Assembly: GCA_002361235.1 (NCBI GenBank)
Contig: DESI01000015.1
Coordinates: forward strand, 1 to 20,998
Direction of reading: 5' to 3'
DNA length: 20,998 nucleotides
From: Porphyromonadaceae bacterium UBA3318
GTDB lineage: Bacteria > Bacteroidota > Bacteroidia > Bacteroidales > Muribaculaceae
The notes under the pieces are model-generated. The model was not told the DNA's origin. It saw only the letters and a program-made list of their open reading frames with translations, and ran no database searches. Positions within the stretch are counted from its first letter, which is position 1; the number at the start of each line of letters is the position of its first letter. Made by a program: the position numbers and the translations under genes. Positions 1 to 8,002 of this stretch are shown here, piece by piece.

Positions 1-36
1 GAGGTACTTTTTCAGTGCCCTCCGCGCACGCGACAT
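1..36 (-). CDS. Possible 5' end of a leftward gene (partial)
   Basis: Reading leftward, an ATG at 36-34 opens a frame that runs off the window as MSRARRALKKYL, preceded by AAAAAAGGG. An in-frame TAA lies eight codons above the ATG, so the gene could not begin much further upstream. Twelve basic codons are too few to name a product. The same bases lie in a hairpin-rich stretch that could instead be an RNA, so coding status is uncertain. Confidence 0.22.
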   Translation of the reverse strand, partial: MSRARRALKKYL

Positions 37-182
37 CCCTTTTTTAATGCCGATTTAGAGTGTGTTTACTCTTAAACACCGGCAGCAATCCGGTCCGGCC
101 TCTTTCACACTGATTCGTGCAGGCCGGTTGGTCCCGGCGAGCGGCATAGCCGCGGTTGATTAATGCGAATTTCAATTTTTTA
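1..182. other. Hairpin-rich GC island, possible structured RNA or leader
   Basis: This gene-free stretch is GC-rich to about 155 and carries several inverted repeats: 1-22 (GAGGTAC with GTGCCCTC, one bulge); GTGTTTA 62-68 with TAAACAC 73-79; ACCGG 78-82 with CCGGT 90-94; CCGGCCT 95-101 with AGGCCGG 121-127; and GCGGC 141-145 with GCCGC 149-153. A weak stem at 156-175 is followed by TTTTTT at 176-181, which could end a rightward transcript. I looked for tRNA, tmRNA, SRP, RNase P, TPP, cobalamin and SAM-riboswitch hallmarks and saw none. Strand and identity are unknown; it may equally be the leader of the possible leftward gene at 36. Confidence 0.28.
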
Positions 183-212
183 TTAACACATTTTTACCAA
201 TCGGCCTTTAAA

Positions 213-243
213 TTTGTTATATTGATGATTTTTGTTAATTTTG
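213..243 (+). promoter_or_regulatory. Bacteroidota-type promoter before the vanZ-like gene
   Basis: TTTG at 213-216 and TAATTTTG at 236-243 are separated by 19 bases, matching the primary sigma factor consensus of Bacteroides (-33 TTTG, -7 TANNTTTG). The -7 element ends only three bases before the ATG at 247. The predicted transcript start therefore falls at or just inside the start codon, so the mRNA would be leaderless or nearly so, unless another promoter is used. Confidence 0.55.
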
Positions 244-246
244 CTT

Positions 247-666
247 ATGGAAAGGCGTATTAGGCTAAAGCGACACCTGCAGCGACTTCCGGCGTGGATA
301 CTGACCGTCATCACGCTGGCCGCGGTGCTCTGGCTAACCCTCGCTCCCCATCCGTTAGGCCAACAGGAGCCCCCTCCCCTCTTTCCCGGCGCCGACAAGG
401 TGGTGCACGTCATAATGTTCGGAGGCCTGACCTTCGCGGCACTCGCGGACTGGGCGCGCAGCCGAGACTTCCGCTCCGTACGATGGCCCGTATGCATCCT
501 TATGGCTGCGCTTTCCTCTCTCATAGGCATCGCCATTGAATTCATACAGCGTTCCATGGATATGGGACGCAGCTACGACCCGATGGATATGGCGGCCGAC
601 ATCTCGGGATCATTCCTGGTGGCCATGCTCTGGATCTGCGCCGAAGCATACCGCAAACCCGCATAA
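247..666 (+). CDS. VanZ-like family membrane protein
   Basis: Small integral membrane protein of 139 residues. The family is named after VanZ of the teicoplanin-resistance cluster, but most members are housekeeping proteins of unknown biochemical role. Hydrophobic segments lie at about 16-31, 57-70, 86-104 and 119-132. The family signature is visible: a DKVVHVIMFGGL block after the first segment, then IEFIQ, and a D-MDMAADISGS block in the last segment. I start at the ATG at 247; a TTG at 232 would add MLILL but lies inside the promoter-like sequence. It ends 23 bases before tamB on the same strand, so the two are probably co-transcribed. Nothing here implies glycopeptide resistance. Confidence 0.85.
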   Translation: MERRIRLKRHLQRLPAWILTVITLAAVLWLTLAPHPLGQQEPPPLFPGADKVVHVIMFGGLTFAALADWARSRDFRSVRWPVCILMAALSSLIGIAIEFIQRSMDMGRSYDPMDMAADISGSFLVAMLWICAEAYRKPA

Positions 667-689
667 GCCTTTCATAACGTATCCTCACG

Positions 690-3600
690 ATGAACGACAC
701 ACACGACACACATACGCCGCAACAACCGGACCGGGCCGCGCAGCCAAAGGCGCCGAACCCCGAGGCTCCGAAGCCCCCGAAACGGCATACCATCCGTCCC
801 CGATGGCTGCGGATCACGCTCAAGACACTGATGTGGCTTGTAATCGTCGTGCTGTGTATCCCGGTGCTTATATACATTCCGCCTGTGCAGGACCTGGCCA
901 TATCCATCGCCAAGGACGCGGTGCGCAAATCCACCGGCATGGAGATAGGCATAGGCAAGTTCAGACTCTCCTTCCCGCTCAAGGTGCATCTGAAGGACGT
1001 GTACGTTCTCACCGCGCCACGCGACACGATGGTACGCGCCGGCCAAGCCATTGCCGACATAAAGCTGCTCCCGTTACTGAATCTCGACGTCAAGGTGAAC
1101 CGGCTGGACCTTGAAAACGGCTATTACCGCATGGTCAACGCCGACTCCTCCATGATTTTAGGCATCCGTGCCGGACACCTTACCGTGGACGACAAGAGTT
1201 CGGTCGACATCAGGAAATCACGCATACTGCTGAACAAAGTCCGCCTCAGCGACGGCGACCTCTCGCTATACATGGACGTGTGGAAAAAGAAGCCTACTCC
1301 TCCGGACACCGTTCCCGCCACGCCATTCTATATCCAGGCCAACGATGTGACGCTCGACAACTTCCGCTTCGGCATGTCGATGCTGCCCACCATAGATACT
1401 CTCAGCCTCGACATCAAGCGCGTGGCGCTGACACACGGCATCGTGGACCTCGGCAAGAACGAGGTCAGATGGAAACGCGCGGCAATGTCCGGCGGCTCGG
1501 TGACATACCTGCAGCCCACACCCGAATACATCAAGGCACATCCGGCACCGCCGAGCGAACCTTCGGAGGGTCCGCCGATGCGCATCATGGGCGACTCCAT
1601 TGCCGTAGACAATCTCAAGGCCCTGTACGCCACCAAGGGCGTGAAACCGGCCGCAGGCTTCGACCCGTCGTACATAGCGGTTGACGGCGTGTCCATAGGT
1701 ATGCGCAATTTCTACAACGAAGCGTCAACGGTCCGTCTGCCGCTGACACATCTTCGCGCTCAAGAACGCTCCGGACTGCGGATAACGCAAGGCCGTGGCA
1801 CCATCGGCGTGGACTCTATCGGACTGACATTGAAGCAGGTAAGCCTTCAGACCCTCTTTTCCCGCATCAACGCCGATGCAGACGTGCCGTTCGCCGTCAT
1901 GGCGATGGAACCGGACGCCCCGATGAACGTCAAGGCCAACGGTTCGGTGGGACTCCCGGACGTAGAGGCATTCATGCCCACTCTCAAGACTTTCACCGCC
2001 AAAATACCGTCACGCAAGCCGCTGCGTTTTGACCTGGACGCCCGTGGATCCCTGTCGGAACTGAACGTCGGCACGCTCAAGGCGGCGATGGACGGCGTGG
2101 TCAGGATCGACGCCAGGGGATACGTGGCCAACGCACTGCAATACAAGAAACTGCGCGCTGACATCGAATTTGACGGCGCCCTGATGGATCCGCGTCTGGC
2201 CGACCAATTCCTGGCGCAGAGCGACATGGAGATTCCGGCTTTCGACATCAAGGGCACGGCTCAGGCCAACGGGCTGCAGTATGGCGCGGACTTCACGCTG
2301 CGCTCCACGGCCGGAGACGTTGCCGCCAACGGCCATGTGGCCCTGACGCCGGAGACCTATAATGTGGACGCCTCCATCCGCGAACTGAACGTGGCGAAGT
2401 TCATGCCCTCGCTCGGCATAGGACACGTCACCGGCACCGTACAGGCCGTCGGCCGGGGTTTCAATCCCGTAAGCGGCCACGCGCTTACCGATGCCAAAGT
2501 GCGCATAGACGGTATCGAATATCAGAAACATCATTATCGCGACATACGTCTGGACGCCATGCTTGACCCGGACGGCAGGCTTACGGTAGTCGGAGGTTCC
2601 GTCAATCCGGGCCTTAACTTCGACATCGACGGCTCGGGCATCATCCGCACCGACGACTATAACGTTGACCTGCGTGCCGACATACGCGACCTTGACCTGC
2701 GGCAACTCGGATTCACCGACAGTATGTGTCAGTGCAGCGGCACCATATTCCTTGCGGGCAACGCCCAGCCGGGCAAATGGCTGTATGACGTGGACCTGAA
2801 ACTCGTGGACTTCGACTGGAACATGCCGGGCACCTACATCCATCTGCCGGGCGGCGTGCACGCCGTGCTCAAGGCAGACCAACTCGCCACGATGTTCGAC
2901 ATTAACTCCGACCGCACCGACCTGCATTTCGAGAGTCCCGCAGGCATGAAATACGTGATGGATTCGTTCATCGCCGCAGCCGACACCGTCACCGGCCAGA
3001 TAAACCGCCGCAACATCTCCGTGGCGGACATAAAGCAGGCGCTGCCGCAGTTCACGCTTGACGTCAACGCCTCCGGGCGCGGTCTTGTCAGCCAGTTCCT
3101 GTCGCCCTCGGGCATATCCGTAGACACGATATGGGGACATATAGAACGTGACTCGATCATTTCGGGCAACTTCAACGTGCACCGGCTCACCACATCGGTG
3201 GCCAACGCCGACACCGTGACGCTCAACCTCAACGAACGCGGATCGCTGCTGGACTACCGCATCCACATGGGCAACCGTCCGGGAACGTTCGACGAATTCG
3301 CCCAGGCCAACGTGAACGGATACATCGGCCAGAACCGCCTGGGTATGTTCTTCAACCAGCGCAACATCAAGAACCAGCAGGGATACCGCATCGGTCTCAC
3401 CGCCGCCATGATGGACTCGGTGGTGAATGTCCATTTCACCCCGTTGAAATCAACTATCGCCTACCTGCCATGGACTCTGAACAACGACAACTACATAGCC
3501 TACAACCTGCACAATATGCATGTCGACGCCAATCTGAAGGCGCAGAGCAAAGAGAGCTCCATCCTGGCACGAACCGAGACCAACGACCGGGGCAACGAGC

Positions 3601-5630
3601 AGTTCCGGCTTAAGGTTGAGAATCTTCATATCGAGGACTTCCTGGGCATGTCCATCACCGCTCCGCCCGTCAAGGGCTCGGTCAATACCGACCTGACCGT
3701 GCTGTACGTCGACGAGCAGTTCCACGCGTCCGGCGGCCTGCAGCTCAACGACTTCATATACGAGCGCAAGCGTGTGGGCAGCTTCGACTTCGACATCAAC
3801 GCGGCGTATGCCACGCAGACGGGGCGCATACTCGGCGACGCCAGCCTTAATATAGACGGCCACAAGGCCATCCGGGCGTTTGCCCGCGTCGGCACCTCGG
3901 GAGCCAGCCGCGACAGCATCGGCGTGTTGCTCAACCGCTTCCCGCTCCGCATCGCCAATCCGTTCTTAGGACAGAACGCCCGGCTGGCAGGCTACCTCAA
4001 CGGCGCCATGCGGCTGGATTCCACGCTGTCGACGCCCATATTCAACGGGCGCCTGGCCATGGATTCGGCTTCCGTTTACATCCCCATGGCCGACGCCACG
4101 CTAAGGATGGATACCGCCCGCATCACGGTGCGTGACAATATACTGCGATTCAACAAGTTCGACATCTGGGGCGCCAACAAGAACCCGCTCAGCATCGACG
4201 GCTCGGTCAATGCCTCCGACTTCCGCAAGATATTGGTGGATCTCACTGCCGACGCGCGCAACATGCAGCTGATCAAATCGGACAAACGCTCAAAGGGCGA
4301 TATCTTCGGCAAGATATACCTTGACCTCGGACTCAAGGTTAAGGGCCCGCTGCAGCGTCTGGACGTGACCGGCAACCTGAACATGCTGGGCAACACCGAC
4401 GCAACTTACCGTCTGAACCTGCCCGAAAGCGAGTTCACGGCCACCAACGACGAAGGCGTGGTGAGGTTCGTGAACTTCAGCGACACCACGCAGGTGGCCA
4501 GAATGGATTCGATCGAACCGTCGCTGTTCAACATGAAGCTCGACGCCAACATTGCGATCTCGCCGGGAACGCACCTGCAGGTGCTGCTCAGCACCAACGG
4601 CACCGACAAGCTGGAGCTGCAGCCCTCGGCCAACCTGAACTTCCATCAGAGCTACATGGGCGACATGACCATGTACGGCACCGTGACGCTCGGCACAGGT
4701 TTCGTCCGTTACGCCTTCCCCGTCCTTGGCGAGAAGATGTTCGACTTCAACCCCGAGAGCACCATCACCTGGAACGGCACCCTGATGAACCCCACCCTGA
4801 ACATCACGGCCACCGACAACATGAAGGCCAACATAACCCAGGGAGGCAACTCGCGTCTGGCCAACTTCCTGGTGACGGCCCGTGTGACCCACCCGCTGGA
4901 CCAGATGAAAGTCAGCTTCGACCTGAGCACCAACGACGACCTGACCATACAGAACGAGTTGCAGTCCATGTCGCCCGACCAGCGCCAGACACAGGCCATG
5001 AACCTGCTGATCTACGGACAATACACCGGCCAGGGTGGCACCAAGGGCAACGCCAACATAGGCGGCAACATGCTCTATTCCTTCCTGGAATCGCAGCTCA
5101 ATTCGTGGGCCGCCAAGCACGTGCGCGGAGTGGAGCTGTCCTTCGGCATCGACCAGTACGAGAAGGCGTCCAACGGTGCCAAGACCACCGAGACCAACTA
5201 TTCGTATCAGGTCAGCAAGAGCCTGTTCAACAACCGGTTCAAGATCCTGGTGGGCGGAAACTACTCCACCGACCAGAATCCGGAGGACAACCTGGCGCAG
5301 AACCTGATAAGCGACATATCGTTTGAATACATGATCAAGCAGACGCAGAGCATGAACATGTCCGTGCAGCTGTTCCGTCACCAGGGCTTCGAAAGCATAC
5401 TGGAGGGCGAGATCACCGAGACGGGCGTGGCCTTCGTGATGCGCCGCAAACTGGCCAACCTGCGCAACTTCTTCAGGTTCCGCCGTCGCAAGAAACCCAC
5501 CACGGCCACCGTAGTGCTCGACTCCACCGCCGAATCTCACGGTGTGCCCACCCAAAACGCTCTGATGCCTCCTAAATTCGAGGCCGTCAAAAGAGACTCT
5601 ACAGTCGGAAAGGATACGATAAATGAATAG
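690..5630 (+). CDS. tamB: Translocation and assembly module protein TamB (AsmA/DUF490 superfamily)
   Basis: Very large envelope protein of 1646 residues. In Proteobacteria TamB is anchored in the inner membrane, spans the periplasm as a long beta-taco groove and works with the Omp85 protein TamA in outer-membrane protein assembly and probably phospholipid transport. Visible here: a Pro-rich cytoplasmic stretch (about 9-35), one membrane segment (about 42-63), a long repetitive beta-strand region, and the conserved DUF490/TamB C-domain (about 1325-1490; GTVTLGTGFVRYAFP, FDFNPESTITWNG, QAMNLLIYGQYTG). A basic tail follows (RRRKKP) with about 40 poorly conserved-looking residues. E. coli TamB is about 1260 residues; long versions are usual in Bacteroidota. 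The last eight bases overlap tamL, indicating translational coupling and a joint function. Confidence 0.93.
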   Translation: MNDTHDTHTPQQPDRAAQPKAPNPEAPKPPKRHTIRPRWLRITLKTLMWLVIVVLCIPVLIYIPPVQDLAISIAKDAVRKSTGMEIGIGKFRLSFPLKVHLKDVYVLTAPRDTMVRAGQAIADIKLLPLLNLDVKVNRLDLENGYYRMVNADSSMILGIRAGHLTVDDKSSVDIRKSRILLNKVRLSDGDLSLYMDVWKKKPTPPDTVPATPFYIQANDVTLDNFRFGMSMLPTIDTLSLDIKRVALTHGIVDLGKNEVRWKRAAMSGGSVTYLQPTPEYIKAHPAPPSEPSEGPPMRIMGDSIAVDNLKALYATKGVKPAAGFDPSYIAVDGVSIGMRNFYNEASTVRLPLTHLRAQERSGLRITQGRGTIGVDSIGLTLKQVSLQTLFSRINADADVPFAVMAMEPDAPMNVKANGSVGLPDVEAFMPTLKTFTAKIPSRKPLRFDLDARGSLSELNVGTLKAAMDGVVRIDARGYVANALQYKKLRADIEFDGALMDPRLADQFLAQSDMEIPAFDIKGTAQANGLQYGADFTLRSTAGDVAANGHVALTPETYNVDASIRELNVAKFMPSLGIGHVTGTVQAVGRGFNPVSGHALTDAKVRIDGIEYQKHHYRDIRLDAMLDPDGRLTVVGGSVNPGLNFDIDGSGIIRTDDYNVDLRADIRDLDLRQLGFTDSMCQCSGTIFLAGNAQPGKWLYDVDLKLVDFDWNMPGTYIHLPGGVHAVLKADQLATMFDINSDRTDLHFESPAGMKYVMDSFIAAADTVTGQINRRNISVADIKQALPQFTLDVNASGRGLVSQFLSPSGISVDTIWGHIERDSIISGNFNVHRLTTSVANADTVTLNLNERGSLLDYRIHMGNRPGTFDEFAQANVNGYIGQNRLGMFFNQRNIKNQQGYRIGLTAAMMDSVVNVHFTPLKSTIAYLPWTLNNDNYIAYNLHNMHVDANLKAQSKESSILARTETNDRGNEQFRLKVENLHIEDFLGMSITAPPVKGSVNTDLTVLYVDEQFHASGGLQLNDFIYERKRVGSFDFDINAAYATQTGRILGDASLNIDGHKAIRAFARVGTSGASRDSIGVLLNRFPLRIANPFLGQNARLAGYLNGAMRLDSTLSTPIFNGRLAMDSASVYIPMADATLRMDTARITVRDNILRFNKFDIWGANKNPLSIDGSVNASDFRKILVDLTADARNMQLIKSDKRSKGDIFGKIYLDLGLKVKGPLQRLDVTGNLNMLGNTDATYRLNLPESEFTATNDEGVVRFVNFSDTTQVARMDSIEPSLFNMKLDANIAISPGTHLQVLLSTNGTDKLELQPSANLNFHQSYMGDMTMYGTVTLGTGFVRYAFPVLGEKMFDFNPESTITWNGTLMNPTLNITATDNMKANITQGGNSRLANFLVTARVTHPLDQMKVSFDLSTNDDLTIQNELQSMSPDQRQTQAMNLLIYGQYTGQGGTKGNANIGGNMLYSFLESQLNSWAAKHVRGVELSFGIDQYEKASNGAKTTETNYSYQVSKSLFNNRFKILVGGNYSTDQNPEDNLAQNLISDISFEYMIKQTQSMNMSVQLFRHQGFESILEGEITETGVAFVMRRKLANLRNFFRFRRRKKPTTATVVLDSTAESHGVPTQNALMPPKFEAVKRDSTVGKDTINE

Positions 5631-5664
5631 GCTGACACACAATATGAACAGGCTGACACGCATA
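5623..5664 (+). repeat. 21-bp tandem duplication spanning the tamL start
   Basis: Units 5623-5643 and 5644-5664 both begin ATGAAYAGGCTGACAC and are alike at most of their 21 positions. The duplication doubles the start codon and first five codons of tamL. Because the first copy lies in the tamB/tamL overlap, it creates the overlap: with the second copy alone, tamL would start 13 bases after the tamB stop. Confidence 0.8.
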
Positions 5665-7992
5665 TTGACCCTGTTGGTCACGGCCGTGATGGCCGCGGCC
5701 CTCGTGTCGTGCTCCACCACCAAGCGACTGGGCGAGGGCGAAGTGCTGTACGACGGCATGAAGATCAAGATCACGCCTGCAGACGACGACAAGGTGCCGG
5801 CAGGCGTCAAGAGCGACCTGACCAAAGCCGTGGACGTAAAGCCCAACAATCCCATACCATTCCTCCGTCCATACATACGCAGTCCGTTCCCCTACGGTCT
5901 GTGGATCTACAACGCCTGGGGAGACTCCAGCCGCGGCCTGAAAAAGTGGATATCCGACAAGCTCGGCGAACAGCCCGTGCTGCTCTCGGACGTGCGTCCC
6001 GACGTACGCCTGCAGATGCTCAAGACCGTGATGAACAACAGCGGTTACTTCAGCGGCCGCGCCGACTACGAGATACAGTACAAGAAGAAGAACGACAAGA
6101 TCGCGGGTCTGCGCTACGACGTGCAGTTAGGCCGGCCGTATCTGATCGACTCGCTTATATACCTCACCCAGGACACTGCGGGACGCATCCGCGAGGACCA
6201 TGTGATGCGGACCCTGGGGCATTACATCGACTCCGTGGCCAGAAAAAGCGACTACCTTAAGGTCGGCGAGCAGTTCAACGTCGATTCGCTCATATCCGAA
6301 CGCGTGCGTATCACCAACATACTGCGCAACCGAGGCTGGTTCTACTTCCGGCCCGAATACATCGAATTCCTCGCCGACAGCCTGATCAATCCGGGCAGCA
6401 TCGCGCTGAAGCTGAGCCTTGTCGACAACATGCCGCGCATGGCCGCCCTGCAGTATAGAGTAGGCAATATCACCACTTTGGTACAGCGGCGCTCCAACCG
6501 TCGCACCGCCGACGTGGATACCTTCCGTACCAAACGGGGTGAAGTAATAGTGGAACGCCCATCCAAGCTGCGCAAGGGGCTGCTGCCCGAATGCATCACG
6601 TTCCGGCAAAACAAGCTGTTCTCCGTGCGCGACATGAACCGCACGCAGACCCGACTCTCGAGACTCGGCATATTCGGAAACATCAACATCAGTGCCCTGC
6701 CTGTCGACACATCGGAATATGACCCGCGACTCGACGTGCTCATAACCTGCCAGTTCGACCGCCCGATGGAGGCTACGCTTCAGGCCAATATCACATCGAA
6801 GTCCAACTCATATCTCGGGCCGGGACTGATTTTCGGCATAACGCACAACAACCTGTTCGGCGGCGCCGAGAAACTGAACATACAGCTGTCGGGCAGCTAC
6901 GAGTGGGAGACCGGCCGCAAGCGCAGCAACGCCATGAATTCGTACGAAATCGGCCTGTCCGGCTCCCTGGCGTTCCCGCGTCTGCTCGCACCGAAGTTCG
7001 TGAAGCGCTCGCGCCGCGACCTCAACTGGACCACCATAACCCTGAGCGGAGACCTGCTGAACCGTCCGCATTATTTCCGCATCGCGGAAGTCAAGTTAGG
7101 CATCACCTACGACTGGAACCATTCGCGCCACGTGGTGAATTCCTTCACTCCGTTCAAGCTGACATATTCCAAGCTGCTGAAGACCACCCACACCTTCGAC
7201 TCCATCATGCAGGAGAATCCGGCGGTTGGCCTGTCGTTCGAAAGCCAGTTCATCCCGGTGATGCAATACACCTACACCTTCGACAAGTGGCTGGAACGTG
7301 CGCGCATCAACGGCATCAACTTCACCACGACGGTGATGGAGGGAGGCAACATATTCTGGGGTCTGTGGCGCGCGTGTGGCGTCAAGGGACGCAAGGAACT
7401 GTTCGGAATGCCGTTCTCGCAGTTCGTCAAGGCCCAGGCGCAGCTGGTTTATTCACGCCGGCTGTCGCGGTTCCACGACCTATGGCTTGTCAGCCGCCTG
7501 CTGGTAGGCGCGGAACACGCATACGGCAATTCGTCGGAAGTGCCATACTCCGAGCAGTTCTATATCGGAGGCGCCAACTCGCTGCGCGCATGGACCGTGC
7601 GTTCGCTCGGACCCGGCAGCTACCGCGCTCCGAGGGAACTGCGCAACGGCTACTTCGACCAGACGGGCGCATTCAAGTTCGAGGTCAACACCGAGTTCCG
7701 ATTCCCAATCATCAGCATCCTGCACGGCGCCCTGTTTGTCGATGCCGGCAACATCTGGCTGTTCAATAACGACCCGGCACGTCCGGGAGGTATGCTCACG
7801 GCCAAAAACTTCGGCAAGGACATTGCGCTTGGCACGGGTATAGGTCTGCGCGTGGACATCGGCATGATGGTGATTCGCGGCGACCTCGGCTACGGCCTCC
7901 ACGCTCCGTATGACACAGGAATGTCGGGGTATTTCAACATCAAGCCCAAGAACGCATTCGCGTTCCACCTGGCTATCGGATATCCCTTCTGA
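5623..7992 (+). CDS. tamL: TamL, lipoprotein-type Omp85/TamA family outer-membrane protein
   Basis: Outer-membrane Omp85 protein of 789 residues, partner of TamB. The N-terminus is a lipoprotein signal: a hydrophobic stretch ending AALVSC, with lipid attachment at Cys30 (Cys23 if translation begins at the second Met). That lipidated form is the known Bacteroidota TamL variant. POTRA-like repeats occupy about 50-375, and the 16-strand barrel about 380-789. The L6 loop, VRG(F/Y) in BamA, appears as SLRAW near residue 653. The protein ends LAIGYPF, with the terminal Phe typical of a barrel insertion signal. The start overlaps tamB by eight bases. The first seven codons (MNRLTHN) are nearly repeated by the next seven (MNRLTRI), giving two candidate starts at 5623 and 5644. 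Confidence 0.92.
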   Translation: MNRLTHNMNRLTRILTLLVTAVMAAALVSCSTTKRLGEGEVLYDGMKIKITPADDDKVPAGVKSDLTKAVDVKPNNPIPFLRPYIRSPFPYGLWIYNAWGDSSRGLKKWISDKLGEQPVLLSDVRPDVRLQMLKTVMNNSGYFSGRADYEIQYKKKNDKIAGLRYDVQLGRPYLIDSLIYLTQDTAGRIREDHVMRTLGHYIDSVARKSDYLKVGEQFNVDSLISERVRITNILRNRGWFYFRPEYIEFLADSLINPGSIALKLSLVDNMPRMAALQYRVGNITTLVQRRSNRRTADVDTFRTKRGEVIVERPSKLRKGLLPECITFRQNKLFSVRDMNRTQTRLSRLGIFGNINISALPVDTSEYDPRLDVLITCQFDRPMEATLQANITSKSNSYLGPGLIFGITHNNLFGGAEKLNIQLSGSYEWETGRKRSNAMNSYEIGLSGSLAFPRLLAPKFVKRSRRDLNWTTITLSGDLLNRPHYFRIAEVKLGITYDWNHSRHVVNSFTPFKLTYSKLLKTTHTFDSIMQENPAVGLSFESQFIPVMQYTYTFDKWLERARINGINFTTTVMEGGNIFWGLWRACGVKGRKELFGMPFSQFVKAQAQLVYSRRLSRFHDLWLVSRLLVGAEHAYGNSSEVPYSEQFYIGGANSLRAWTVRSLGPGSYRAPRELRNGYFDQTGAFKFEVNTEFRFPIISILHGALFVDAGNIWLFNNDPARPGGMLTAKNFGKDIALGTGIGLRVDIGMMVIRGDLGYGLHAPYDTGMSGYFNIKPKNAFAFHLAIGYPF

Positions 7993-8002
7993 ATCAGAAG
8001 GG
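7984..8002. terminator. Perfect palindrome holding both convergent stop codons (tamL/rsgA)
   Basis: CCCTTCTGA at 7984-7992 and TCAGAAGGG at 7994-8002 form a perfect 9-bp inverted repeat around a single A at 7993. The TGA of tamL is the end of the left arm; the TGA of rsgA, read leftward, is the end of the right arm. Both proteins therefore end in Pro-Phe-stop. Either transcript can form a hairpin (stem CCCTTC/GAAGGG with a seven-base loop). No T-run follows on either side, so a bidirectional terminator role is inferred from position only. Confidence 0.45.

Noticed and set aside
247..666. Antibiotic (teicoplanin) resistance via VanZ
   Set aside because: Only the VanZ-like fold is present; no van regulators, ligases or dipeptidases are nearby, and such proteins are common housekeeping genes.
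2010..3434. Long leftward open frame (474 codons) opposite tamB
   Set aside because: Its His/Val/Gly/Arg-rich composition is typical of an antisense shadow of a GC-rich gene; it has no recognisable domain or promoter, and tamB on the other strand is clearly real.
4290..5876. Leftward open frame (528 codons) opposite the tamB end and tamL start
   Set aside because: Same shadow composition, and it crosses the tamB/tamL boundary.
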